From the NCBI GenBank assembly GCA_016188495.1, contig JACPHU010000008.1:1-48037 (forward strand): 48,037 bases of DNA, written 5' to 3'. A program made the translations under genes and the position numbers. Position 1 is the stretch's first letter, and the number at the start of each line of letters is the position of its first letter. The notes beneath the pieces are model-generated. The model saw nothing but the letters and a program-made list of their open reading frames with translations. It was not told where the DNA came from and made no database searches. Below are positions 1 to 7,729 of this stretch, piece after piece. This DNA comes from Candidatus Uhrbacteria bacterium. Its GTDB lineage: Bacteria; Patescibacteriota; Patescibacteriia; UBA9934; GWF2-40-263.

Positions 1-32
1 TACCCAAATAAAAAGTTCAGTGATATTCTCAG

Positions 33-106
33 AATACAAAAAGGACATACGGTTTTCTTGTGAAGAGTTATACACCTCACAGGATACCAGATGTCCTTTT
101 TGTATT
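33..106. terminator. Long inverted repeat, probable intrinsic terminator
   Basis: A perfect 16-bp inverted repeat (arms 33-48 and 91-106) contains A5 in one arm and T5 in the other, so the hairpin would end in a U-tract on either strand. The 42-nt loop holds a smaller imperfect hairpin (CTTGTGA against TCACAGG). It most likely ends transcription of a gene to the left of the window and separates it from the large gene on the right. Confidence 0.6.
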
Positions 107-120
107 TACTTAGCGATGAA

Positions 121-376
121 ATGAATTTTTGGGTTCACGGCTGCTGCTGTTGAGACAACTCTGGTTCACACACACGTACCCTCGGAAACTGGACCCAATG
201 AACCCGTTCCCCCAGAGCAGACTCTACCCGAACCACAAGCTGAACCTGTTTCTGCAGAACAAACTCAGACACTTTTAGGAGAACTAGAAGAACTTTTAAA
301 AATCGATTTTCCCCCTGCTCCACCCGAACCCATATTATCCGAACCTCCATTAAAAAATGAACTCGTATCTCCAGAG
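121..376 (+). pseudogene. Frameshifted N-terminal part of the large coiled-coil gene
   Basis: The reading frame of the gene starting at TTG 377 stays open upstream to position 125 and encodes a Pro/Glu-rich stretch that continues smoothly into it, so it looks like true coding sequence. No ATG, GTG or TTG lies in this frame between 125 and 377. The in-frame ATG at 116 is followed two codons later by TGA at 122. The ATG at 121 is one frame away and would join the open frame if one T were removed from the T5 run at 126-130. The simplest reading is a one-base indel in that homopolymer, either a sequencing error or a real mutation. A rare ATT start at 125 is possible but less likely. Confidence 0.5.
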
Positions 377-3300
377 TTGGAATCTAGAAAATCAATCATT
401 ATTAAACCAGAAGAAGTTCCTGTAAGACCAGATGTGTTGAATATCGCTCATCTGCCTCCTGTAGAAAAAGAACTGAACTCTAAATATTCGCGCGTCACCC
501 AGCAGGAAGCTGAAGCACTTCTTGCCTGGATTGAATCAAGTAAGGAATCGGAACCTCTTGCTGTTCCAGAAAAATTAGACGTTCCAAAACCTGCAGAAAA
601 AGCGACTGAACGTTCAAGCCGTTTTGATTCCATAAAGAAAACGTTTCGCGGAGCCTATGAACGCTTCATCTCGCGTTTCAAAGGCGAGGTCCAGCCAGAA
701 GATGAAAAAGGGGCTGAAAAAAGATGGGGGGATGTGGCAAAAAATGCTGCCACCGGATTCTTAAGCGTGGTGGCAACCTATACCGGAGCCAAGCTCGTCG
801 CGGATCTTCCGCAATGGCTGTATCAAAAATATTGGACCAATCCTGCGGAACGACAACGCATTAAAGAAGCTCTTGCGAGCAAAGAAAAGGAGACGGATGA
901 AACCGCTGAACCAACCATTATCGACCAAAAGAAAGCACGCCTGGAGGAAGCCATTCATGCGTCTAAATTTTTAACGGCAGAAAAGAAACTTGAGCTATTA
1001 GCCAAACTTAAAGACACCGTCGAAACCTACGAGAAAGAAGAAAAGGCGTTGAGAACGGAACGCGATCAAAAAATCGCTCAGCTCTTGGACGAGGCGATCC
1101 AAACACGTGTAAAAAATACCGTCGTTTTGAAAGAAGCTCTCAACTCTGCCCTGATGGTCACGGGATTAAGCGCTATGCGCGGAGTGGCTTACGGATCAGT
1201 TTCTCTGTATGAACGTTATAAGGAAGTATCCCAAGAACGCAGAGAAGGCAAACGCACAGGCGGACAATTCAATGAGTGGATCGTGAAAGGAGTCACCGAA
1301 ACAGCCCACAAGCTTGTCGGGGGAGGAGCAGAAACATGGATTGGAAAAGGCATGAATGTTGTCCAAGGAGCGACCACTGTTTTACGTGCAGCTGGATTTA
1401 CTGAACTCGCAATCAGTGAATATATGAATGAAGGAGGAAGCAAACTGATAGAAACAAGTCTGAAAGCTTTTGAACAAAAAGGAATGTTAGAAGCGGCAAA
1501 AGCCAACATCGCCGCCCCATGGGAGCGTCTTGGACACGGCACTCAGTGGATTCGTGAAAAAACTATGGGAACTCCAAGTGCTACAGAAACTCCTTCTGGA
1601 ACAGTCTTATCTGAAAAACCAATCACAGAAACAACAAAAGCAGCTCCTGCCGAACCCGTTGCCCCTGAAGGCGCGGCGACAGGCATGGCAGCCGGAGAAC
1701 TCGCTAGAGCCGCTCACGAAACGTTTGGCGAAACAGAATTTTCAGAAGCTCAAATCGAACTTGGTACCGTTAAGCCTGGGGACGGTATTGTGGAACTGAT
1801 GGAACGCCAGGGCGTTCATCCAGACGAAGCTCTTCGAACAGCACGAGAAGCCGGTATTGTTCGGGGCGGAGGCGATACACGTTTGACGACCGAAGCGATC
1901 TATCGAATTTCTGTGCTGGCAAAAATGACCCCTGACGGCCACGCCATGATTAGTTTTATTGATAAAACAACAGGATCAGAACTCTCTCTAGAAGACCTGC
2001 GTGAACAAGGATTAGTCCGTGAACATGGAACCGTCCCAGGAGAAATCGCTACTCACAGTGAAAAAATACAGGCAACAATGGAACGGGGTAGTTCAGTCCG
2101 CCTAGAAACGGGACCTGGTCCAGAAGCCTCTCTAGAGGTTCCGCACAAACTATCCGGAGGAAGACTGGAGCTCTTTACGAAAAACGGCAGATTGACCTCA
2201 ATGGATACGGGCATCGATCGCTTGACGCCGGATGAGAAAGCTCTGATCAAAAATCTCTTTGAGAAAATACCTAATAAAAATGAAAAGGTAGCGGAATCTA
2301 TAGATCTCTTTATCTCTGGAACCACACGCCGTATACAAGAAACCGTTTCTTTAGAAGCTCTTTTAACCAGACTTGAAGAAAAAGGATTTGGTGATTCTAT
2401 CGAGGCTCAGATGGTAAGAAACACTCTCTTAGGAAATCAAGAAAGTTTTAAATGGATGGGTCCTGGAATTCTTCACGAAGAAAAACTTGCCAACATCGCA
2501 AATGAAAAAGTACGTCTTAATACGACCCTGTTGGAAAAAGGCGTACCTGAAGCAGATCGTATCGGAGACATTCGTATCCGCGGCCTTGGAAAGGTGGAGT
2601 TCCTCTATGATGCCGATGGAAAACCCTCGCTTGATTGGAAAAAACTGACAGAAGAAGCAGGACGATCCTTGCAAAAACGAGCTTCCAGTTTGCTTGTAGA
2701 AGGATGGGAAGGAACGCTTCGCAACGCAGTCCTCGTAGAAATGAATACGGTTGTGGAAAAACAGCAACTTCAAATCGGTGGAAAACTATTGTTGATGCAC
2801 GAAGCTTTGCGTGAATTAGAAACAGAAAAACACGGGAATTCACCAGAAGCACAGTATATTCGTGAACAAATGAAAACGTTCCTCATTAAAAATGGAGCTG
2901 CGCTGGATCAAGATAATATTCTTCTTAAAGAGATGATCAAAGAATCTGGAGCGCAGAATAGAATGCCGATCGCCATACCAGCTCCGGAAAGAGTAGACCA
3001 TGCTATTTCCCCTGTGGCTGTACAGGATACAGAGGAAATTCACGAGCCTCTGAAGGCGTTTAAAAGCGATGCTGGAAAGGTAAAATTCAGCTATAACCCC
3101 GATGGTTCTGTAGATGACGCTTATATTCCGGCTTATACACCCAAACGTGAAGCCGTTGAACGTGCTCTTGCAGACTGGGGTCTTACCAAAGACCAAGTCA
3201 AGCAGTACTTCTTCGATCGTCGCGGCGGGCTCTGGGAGCCAAGCGAACGCGGTACAGGGGCTTATGTCGGAACATCGCAAAGCCATCTAGATACCTCAGC

Positions 3301-3487
3301 CAGAGGGATGTCAGAACGCTTAATTAAAGACGTGGAACGTCTGGCCCGACAAGAAGCCACACTGGTAGCCATGGAAAAAGCGGGGTTGCAAACCACGCCC
3401 GAATATCAATACTGGAGACAAGAAACCACTGAGTTTCGTCAATATGTCAGAAAAGAATTGAAACCGCTTATCCCACGTACCGTTTAA
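377..3487 (+). CDS. Large coiled-coil protein of unknown function
   Basis: I do not recognise this 1036-residue protein. It has no signal peptide at the annotated TTG start. Residues about 118-150 form a mildly hydrophobic stretch, and residues about 175-235 are charged and helical, typical of a coiled coil. Another small hydrophobic helix lies near residues 245-270, and a Pro/Thr/Ala-rich linker at about 400-440. The C-terminal half is acidic and helical without a motif I can name. The TTG at 377 is only the first legal start in frame: coding character continues upstream (see 121-376), so the true protein is probably about 85 residues longer. A clear terminator follows. It resembles in style the 757-aa coiled-coil protein at 44526-46799. 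Large lineage-specific proteins of this sort are common in Patescibacteria. Confidence 0.75.
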   Translation: MESRKSIIIKPEEVPVRPDVLNIAHLPPVEKELNSKYSRVTQQEAEALLAWIESSKESEPLAVPEKLDVPKPAEKATERSSRFDSIKKTFRGAYERFISRFKGEVQPEDEKGAEKRWGDVAKNAATGFLSVVATYTGAKLVADLPQWLYQKYWTNPAERQRIKEALASKEKETDETAEPTIIDQKKARLEEAIHASKFLTAEKKLELLAKLKDTVETYEKEEKALRTERDQKIAQLLDEAIQTRVKNTVVLKEALNSALMVTGLSAMRGVAYGSVSLYERYKEVSQERREGKRTGGQFNEWIVKGVTETAHKLVGGGAETWIGKGMNVVQGATTVLRAAGFTELAISEYMNEGGSKLIETSLKAFEQKGMLEAAKANIAAPWERLGHGTQWIREKTMGTPSATETPSGTVLSEKPITETTKAAPAEPVAPEGAATGMAAGELARAAHETFGETEFSEAQIELGTVKPGDGIVELMERQGVHPDEALRTAREAGIVRGGGDTRLTTEAIYRISVLAKMTPDGHAMISFIDKTTGSELSLEDLREQGLVREHGTVPGEIATHSEKIQATMERGSSVRLETGPGPEASLEVPHKLSGGRLELFTKNGRLTSMDTGIDRLTPDEKALIKNLFEKIPNKNEKVAESIDLFISGTTRRIQETVSLEALLTRLEEKGFGDSIEAQMVRNTLLGNQESFKWMGPGILHEEKLANIANEKVRLNTTLLEKGVPEADRIGDIRIRGLGKVEFLYDADGKPSLDWKKLTEEAGRSLQKRASSLLVEGWEGTLRNAVLVEMNTVVEKQQLQIGGKLLLMHEALRELETEKHGNSPEAQYIREQMKTFLIKNGAALDQDNILLKEMIKESGAQNRMPIAIPAPERVDHAISPVAVQDTEEIHEPLKAFKSDAGKVKFSYNPDGSVDDAYIPAYTPKREAVERALADWGLTKDQVKQYFFDRRGGLWEPSERGTGAYVGTSQSHLDTSARGMSERLIKDVERLARQEATLVAMEKAGLQTTPEYQYWRQETTEFRQYVRKELKPLIPRTV

Positions 3488-3493
3488 CAAAAC

Positions 3494-3525
3494 AAAAACA
3501 AGGTCTGCAAAAGACCTTGTTTTTT
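3494..3525 (+). terminator. Intrinsic terminator after the coiled-coil gene
   Basis: An 8-bp stem (ACAAGGTC against GACCTTGT) extended by A/T pairs, with a 7-nt loop and a T6 tail, starts a few bases after the TAA stop at 3485-3487. Confidence 0.85.
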
Positions 3526-3595
3526 ACTCTTCTTATTCCCCTGAACCTCCATGCTGTGAGCTACCTGGCCGTGAGTCTGAACGGTCGAAAATACA

Positions 3596-3709
3596 CCCTT
3601 CGACTCGTCGAGGACTCCTCGCTCAGGGAATATGATGAAGAAATTTACTCAGTTCACTAAAAATGAATATTCCCTGAGCGTAGGTCAGCACCTGACCGGA
3701 GTCGAAGGG
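3596..3709. repeat. REP-like palindromic element, family B copy 1
   Basis: The element is bounded by CCCTTCGACTC and its complement GAGTCGAAGGG, with an inner pair CGCTCAGGGAATAT / ATATTCCCTGAGCG. Related sequences occur at 11216-11301 and 14831-14920. It lies between the convergent ends of the coiled-coil gene and the dihydrofolate reductase gene. It is non-coding, and its origin and role are not evident from sequence alone. Confidence 0.7.
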
Positions 3710-3726
3710 GATTTTTTAAAACAGAA

Positions 3727-4227
3727 CTAGATTCTGTAATGCAACAACACACTCTGCTGGTTAAGTTTCTTCACTTCAACCAGTGTGAGATTCATTCGAT
3801 CAAATCCTGAGGCAAAGGGAACGCCTGTACCAAATAACACCGGTTCGATCGTTAAATAGAGATCTGTGACAAGACCTGCTTCAAGGAATTGACTGTAAAT
3901 AGACGACCCTCCGGCAATCACAATTGAACGAACTTCCTCTTCTGTCAGTTTATTTACTAACTCCACCACTCTACCACTCCACCACTCCACCCCTTCCATT
4001 TGAGCCATCATTCCCTCCTGTCTGGTCATCACAATCAATCGTCGCTCTTTCAACGGTCGGCCAATGGTCTCAAACGTCTTTCGACCCATAATGACCACAC
4101 CTGCTTCTTTTGTTTTCTGAATAAAAAACTCCAAATCTTCACGACTGGTCCAATCCAAAGATCGCTGGCCCGAAGACTCAGCAATAAATCCGTTTGCCGA
4201 TATAGCAGCAATAAGCCAAATATTCAT
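3727..4227 (-). CDS. folA: Dihydrofolate reductase
   Basis: This 166-aa protein belongs to the dihydrofolate reductase superfamily, which reduces dihydrofolate to tetrahydrofolate with NADPH. The N-terminal strand MNIWLIAAISANGFIA, an acidic residue at D31 (in REDLEFF, the place of the catalytic Asp of classical DHFR), the cofactor motif MGRKTFETIGRPL at 47-59 and a Gly-Gly pair near residue 103 support it. A RibD-C-type reductase is the main alternative, but D31 and the adjacent thymidylate-synthase-family gene favour true DHFR. The gene lies downstream of thyA on the same strand. The 137-nt gap between them is almost entirely a long hairpin element that ends one base before this ATG, so the hairpin forms the 5' untranslated region. 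No Shine-Dalgarno sequence is visible. Confidence 0.85.
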   Translation of the reverse strand: MNIWLIAAISANGFIAESSGQRSLDWTSREDLEFFIQKTKEAGVVIMGRKTFETIGRPLKERRLIVMTRQEGMMAQMEGVEWWSGRVVELVNKLTEEEVRSIVIAGGSSIYSQFLEAGLVTDLYLTIEPVLFGTGVPFASGFDRMNLTLVEVKKLNQQSVLLHYRI

Positions 4228-4228
4228 A

Positions 4229-4358
4229 GAGATCTTTGCAAAACTCGCGATCTTGACGTTTTCTGGCGCCCGTCGACCCCACTCTCCCTATTCTGAATAG
4301 GGTTCGCGGGGCTCGACAGCCCGAAAACGTCAATCTCATCGATTTTTGCAAAGATCTC
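4229..4358 (-). repeat. Long hairpin element, family A copy 1
   Basis: A 130-bp near-palindrome with perfect 15-bp outer arms (GAGATCTTTGCAAAA and its complement). In the minus-strand sense it carries the family internal loop ATGAGA opposite GATCG, then paired ACGTTTTC/GAAAACGT, GTCGA/TCGAC, CCCC/GGGG and CCCTATTC/GAATAGGG. TATG lies directly on both sides. It fills the gap between the thyA stop and the folA start. It aligns with copy 2 (39786-39913) along its whole length, with compensatory changes in the stems. Confidence 0.8.
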
Positions 4359-4364
4359 CATACA

Positions 4365-5204
4365 TCAATAAACGTTGACCGTTATCTTTAAATCTTCAAT
4401 CGGTCCAAGCGGTTGGTACTGATTTTTTAAGTGGGAAAAGAGTTCATCAACCAATTGAGTATCGCCTGTCAACGCCCGTTCATAACTGCCTTCTGGAATA
4501 CGGCATTGTATCGAGGGATGTTCATGGGTGCGATTTATGATCTGCAAAGCGCCGTCAAAATGATTATCGTAGATGTGGGCATTACTAATGGAATGGGTAT
4601 AAATCCCCGGCTCGACCCCAAGCTTTTGAGCCAAAATACACTGCAAGAGAGCAAATCCCGCCACGTCGTGAGGGCACCCAAGAATCATATCGTTGGAACG
4701 GACGATGTTATGCAAATGCAATTTTCCACCGGCAATATTGACGGTAAAAGTATAGGGACAAGGCAAATTTTTTTTTGTATCCACCGCCAACCCGTCATCT
4801 GATGGATCCCAGGTCACCACCACTGCATGTCTTGAATGCGGATTTTCAGACAAATGTTCTATCAGCGCTTGTATTTGATCTCGACCAAAATGATGCCGCC
4901 AACGATACCCGTAGGCTGCCTTAACGGTTCCGTCACTTTCCAAAAAATCATCCCAAATTTTGGTGTACGCGCGTAACCAATCCGGTTTATTTTCTCCCAT
5001 CAAAAACCACACCTGTTCGGCAATAAACAACTTGAGAGGAATCTTACGCAACGTTAACAAAGGAAAAGATTCCCCGACATCAACACGAAGTGTTACCCCA
5101 GGCACCATACGGGTTATGCGTCCAGACCATGGGTTAGGAATATCAATTCCGTGCTCCATAATCTCTCGAAGTGCTTGCTGATATTGAAGGTCAAAGGGTG
5201 TCAT
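4365..5204 (-). CDS. thyA: Thymidylate synthase family enzyme, possibly dCMP-specific
   Basis: The 279-aa protein aligns with ThyA over its length. Visible are the catalytic Glu (E63 in AEQVWFL), the YGYRWR block near 98-103, the phosphate-binding Arg in HSRH (R125), the nucleophile Cys149 (LPCP instead of the usual PPCH), RSND at 169-172, and His210/Tyr212 (AHIYDNH). ThyA transfers and reduces the methylene of methylene-tetrahydrofolate to make dTMP. One key residue differs: the Asn that reads uracil (N177 in E. coli, in GLPFNIASY) is Asp180 here (GCPHDVAGF). Asp at this position is the hallmark of dCMP hydroxymethylases and of engineered dCMP-methylating ThyA, so the substrate could be dCMP. 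Adjacent DHFR fits methyl rather than hydroxymethyl chemistry. The gene is divergent from the dTMP-kinase-like gene. The symbol denotes family only. Confidence 0.85.
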   Translation of the reverse strand: MTPFDLQYQQALREIMEHGIDIPNPWSGRITRMVPGVTLRVDVGESFPLLTLRKIPLKLFIAEQVWFLMGENKPDWLRAYTKIWDDFLESDGTVKAAYGYRWRHHFGRDQIQALIEHLSENPHSRHAVVVTWDPSDDGLAVDTKKNLPCPYTFTVNIAGGKLHLHNIVRSNDMILGCPHDVAGFALLQCILAQKLGVEPGIYTHSISNAHIYDNHFDGALQIINRTHEHPSIQCRIPEGSYERALTGDTQLVDELFSHLKNQYQPLGPIEDLKITVNVY

Positions 5205-5253
5205 ACGCTCCTACTGTAGCAGAGACGGAGAAAAAAGTTTCCCCCTACTCTTA

Positions 5254-5282
5254 TGTTCTGTGTGGAAAACTTTTGCTATACT
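5254..5282 (+). promoter_or_regulatory. Extended -10 promoter for the dTMP kinase-like gene
   Basis: TTTTGCTATACT carries an extended -10 (TG-C-TATACT at 5277-5282), with a weak -35 near 5254 (TTCTGT). The same 12-base box precedes the gene starting at 19485. Transcription starting near 5289 excludes the GTG at 5260 as translation start and supports ATG 5311. Confidence 0.6.
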
Positions 5283-5310
5283 TGAGGAAGTTTCAAAAAG
5301 AAGAGATTTT

Positions 5311-6030
5311 ATGCAACGAAAAGGACGATTCATCATGATTGATGGAATTTTAGGAAGCGGAAAATCAACGATCCTCAAAACTATTCATGAGTGGGTACAA
5401 ACATGCCAACACAAAACGTTCAGGCTTCAAGATTGGACACAGACACAGCCTCCTCGTTTTGAAGACATTGCTGAGTTTGACGTTTACTTTACTTACGAAC
5501 CAACCAGAACATGGGTAGGAGGAGCGATTCGTTACGAACTCTCACAGGAAGACGAACCTTATGGAGGAGAGGAGTTGGCACATGCGTTTGCCTTAGATCG
5601 CCAAATCATGTATCGACGATTGATTCTCCCAGCCCTAAAGGCAGGCAAAACGATCATTCAAGATCGAGGGGTATCCACTTCCCTGGTGTATCAGCCTGTG
5701 ATGCCTGGCGGACTCCCCTTGGAAGCAGTCATGAATCTTCCGGGTAATCGCCTTGCATTGGAACATGCGCCTGATACTCTCATCCTCACACGCATTAGCG
5801 CGGACGTCGCACGTGAACGCATCCTCAAGCGCGATGACGAATCCAAAGGTGTGTTCGCAGATCTGGCGTTTCTCAAAAAACAGGAAGAACGATTTGCCTC
5901 TGGCTGGTTCAAAGATTTATTTACCTCGCACGGAACAGAAGTATTGGAACTAGACACCTCAGGACCATTGGAAGAAACGCAAAAACAAGCGACACACCTT
6001 ATCAATCACATTTTGAGTACCACTTGTTAA
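5311..6030 (+). CDS. tmk: Thymidylate kinase-like P-loop kinase
   Basis: A 239-aa nucleoside monophosphate kinase that would phosphorylate dTMP to dTDP. It has a P-loop at residues 12-20 (GILGSGKST), the DRG..S..YQ motif typical of dTMP kinases (usually DRY..S..AYQ), and an Arg-rich lid (ISADVARERILKRDD) near the C-terminal third. The P-loop Gly-Ile-Leu-Gly start is slightly unusual, so a deoxynucleoside kinase is an alternative. ATG 5311 was chosen over the upstream GTG at 5260 because the promoter -10 lies at 5277-5282 and a weak ribosome site (AAGAAG) sits about ten bases before the ATG. It is divergent from thyA and shares the pathway. Confidence 0.8.
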   Translation: MQRKGRFIMIDGILGSGKSTILKTIHEWVQTCQHKTFRLQDWTQTQPPRFEDIAEFDVYFTYEPTRTWVGGAIRYELSQEDEPYGGEELAHAFALDRQIMYRRLILPALKAGKTIIQDRGVSTSLVYQPVMPGGLPLEAVMNLPGNRLALEHAPDTLILTRISADVARERILKRDDESKGVFADLAFLKKQEERFASGWFKDLFTSHGTEVLELDTSGPLEETQKQATHLINHILSTTC

Positions 6031-6060
6031 TTTAGACCATTCGTATCTTATTTTCCTTGT

Positions 6061-6933
6061 ATGAAAAAACCGCTCATTTCTGTTGGAGAACTTATCGACC
6101 AATCATGGGACGTCTATCGCTTGCGATTTGTAGAACTGCTAAGTATTTCAGGTTGGTTTATTATCACGGCGATTTTGCTGGCTGTGGCTCTGGCATTTTA
6201 TCCCTCCGCCACGACCCTTCAGGGAGGATCCGCTCTTACCACAACAGAAACGATGGGAGTTATTTTATTCTCTCTCACAACCTTGCTCATCACCCCTTTA
6301 CTGAGTTTTTGGTTATATACTTCTCTCACAAAAATACTCGGTGCTCATTTTTCTCGTAAACAGCTAGACCCCAAAAAAGCTCTGCGCGAGGGACGTGACG
6401 TCTTCCTTCCCACAGCACTGACATCTCTGAGAGTCATGATGATGATATTTCTCGCTATCGCGATCGGATTTGGCCCTGCGGCCGTCATGGCGCTAATCGG
6501 TTCCCTCACCGATGTCTCAGGCTTTATTATTCTGGCAAACCTGTTGCTGGTGATCGGTACCTTCGTCTCCCTCTTCCTCTCTATCAAATGGATGGTTTAT
6601 TACATCTTGGCACCTCTTCTCACAATCCTTGATGGAGTACGCGGATCAGAAGCGCTTGCACAAAGTCGATCACTGATTGAAGGTCGTTTTTGGAGCGTGT
6701 TGGTACGTATCGCTGTTCCTAAACTCGTTTTTGTACTCTTCGGAGTCTTTGCGATGTCTATCATAGGTTACCTTGTAGGTATTCTCATCAATGCCTCTAG
6801 TGGCATCAACTTAGACATTCAGCTGCGCATCAGCACAATGACCCAAACGATCATTCCTATCCTTATCGCAACCTTTATCAATCCTCTCGTCATTATTTCC
6901 GACGTACTGATTTTACGATCGTTGAAAGAATAA
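6061..6933 (+). CDS. Multi-pass membrane protein, paralog of the next gene
   Basis: A 290-aa integral membrane protein with about six hydrophobic segments (around residues 30-50, 75-95, 125-150, 160-185, 215-245 and 260-285). The motif ARSLIEGRFWSVLVR is shared almost exactly with the following gene (SRSLVKGRFWSVLVR), so the two are paralogs. This architecture resembles the glycerophosphoryl-diester-phosphodiesterase membrane domain and DUF975-type families, which have no settled function. The second paralog follows after 25 nt, so they are probably co-transcribed and may form a heteromer. No catalytic motif is visible. Confidence 0.75.
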   Translation: MKKPLISVGELIDQSWDVYRLRFVELLSISGWFIITAILLAVALAFYPSATTLQGGSALTTTETMGVILFSLTTLLITPLLSFWLYTSLTKILGAHFSRKQLDPKKALREGRDVFLPTALTSLRVMMMIFLAIAIGFGPAAVMALIGSLTDVSGFIILANLLLVIGTFVSLFLSIKWMVYYILAPLLTILDGVRGSEALAQSRSLIEGRFWSVLVRIAVPKLVFVLFGVFAMSIIGYLVGILINASSGINLDIQLRISTMTQTIIPILIATFINPLVIISDVLILRSLKE

Positions 6934-6958
6934 CGAAAAGACAACCCGAGAGATTCCT

Positions 6959-7717
6959 ATGCTTTCAACACCACAGAACCTGCTTGTTGCATCGTTTAAC
7001 GTATATCGGTCTCATCTGTGGATTTTTGTCGGTTATACGGCCTGGCTGCTCATCCCCATGATGCTCTTTATCGTGGCTGGAAAAATTCCAGGACAAACCG
7101 CATCGTTTTTGTTCGCTATCCTGATGACGGCTGTTCAAATGATCCTTTCCCTCTGGATCACGATCTCGGTCATGCGCTGCGGGATGCAGCTAAAAAATAA
7201 TCAGCCCCTGGACTCCAATACCCTCTCTTTAGAAGCCTTACGCAATATCCGACCTTTGCTTATGGTCGTGATCTTGCAACTATTGATTGTAGCGGGAGGA
7301 ACTCTTCTTCTGATCGTTCCCGGAATTATTTTTTGGATTCGATACAGTTTTGCCCAACAAGCGGTGATTATCGATAAACAAACTCCCAAACAAGCTCTTT
7401 CCTTCAGTCGAAGTCTGGTAAAAGGACGCTTTTGGAGCGTATTAGTCCGTTTGCTTTTTGGTCCTGTCGTCATTGGCCTGGCCTATGCCCTTTTATTGGG
7501 AGGGGTCGTCGTGCTAGTAGGAAACCTTTTGGGAATAGACACAGAAACTCTTTTTTCAGAGGATCCGATCCTTTGGGTCCAAATCATTCAAAGCATAGGA
7601 GATGTTTTTATGATTCCATTATTTATTCTTTATTCCCTCTTTTTGTACGAAGAACTCAAAATCTCTCAAACGAAAAAAGAGTCTCCAAAACTTGAAAATG
7701 AAGTGACAGTCGCGTAA
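6959..7717 (+). CDS. Multi-pass membrane protein, paralog of the previous gene
   Basis: A 252-aa membrane protein with about five to six hydrophobic helices and a charged C-terminal tail ending in the cytoplasm (ELKISQTKKESPKLENE). It shares the QALSFSRSLVKGRFWSVLVR motif with the preceding gene and has the same helix pattern around it. It ends 12 nt before gatB, so gatB is probably read through from this operon. The function is unknown: membrane organisation or lipid handling would be a guess from family resemblance only. Confidence 0.75.
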   Translation: MLSTPQNLLVASFNVYRSHLWIFVGYTAWLLIPMMLFIVAGKIPGQTASFLFAILMTAVQMILSLWITISVMRCGMQLKNNQPLDSNTLSLEALRNIRPLLMVVILQLLIVAGGTLLLIVPGIIFWIRYSFAQQAVIIDKQTPKQALSFSRSLVKGRFWSVLVRLLFGPVVIGLAYALLLGGVVVLVGNLLGIDTETLFSEDPILWVQIIQSIGDVFMIPLFILYSLFLYEELKISQTKKESPKLENEVTVA

Positions 7718-7729
7718 TCTGAAAGCCGT

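Noticed and set aside
33-106. The 16-bp inverted repeat at the left edge as a sixth copy of the long hairpin family
   Set aside because: It is shorter, lacks the ATGAGA/GATCG loop and has the A/T runs of a terminator.
116-124. ATG AAA TGA in frame with the large gene, suggesting that TGA might encode an amino acid
   Set aside because: TGA is used as the natural end of thyA and of the genes ending at 12756 and 18233, and no core gene here contains internal TGA, so recoding is not supported.
5260-5310. Longer tmk reading frame starting at GTG 5260
   Set aside because: It overlaps the promoter -10 box at 5277-5282; ATG 5311 gives the normal kinase N-terminus.
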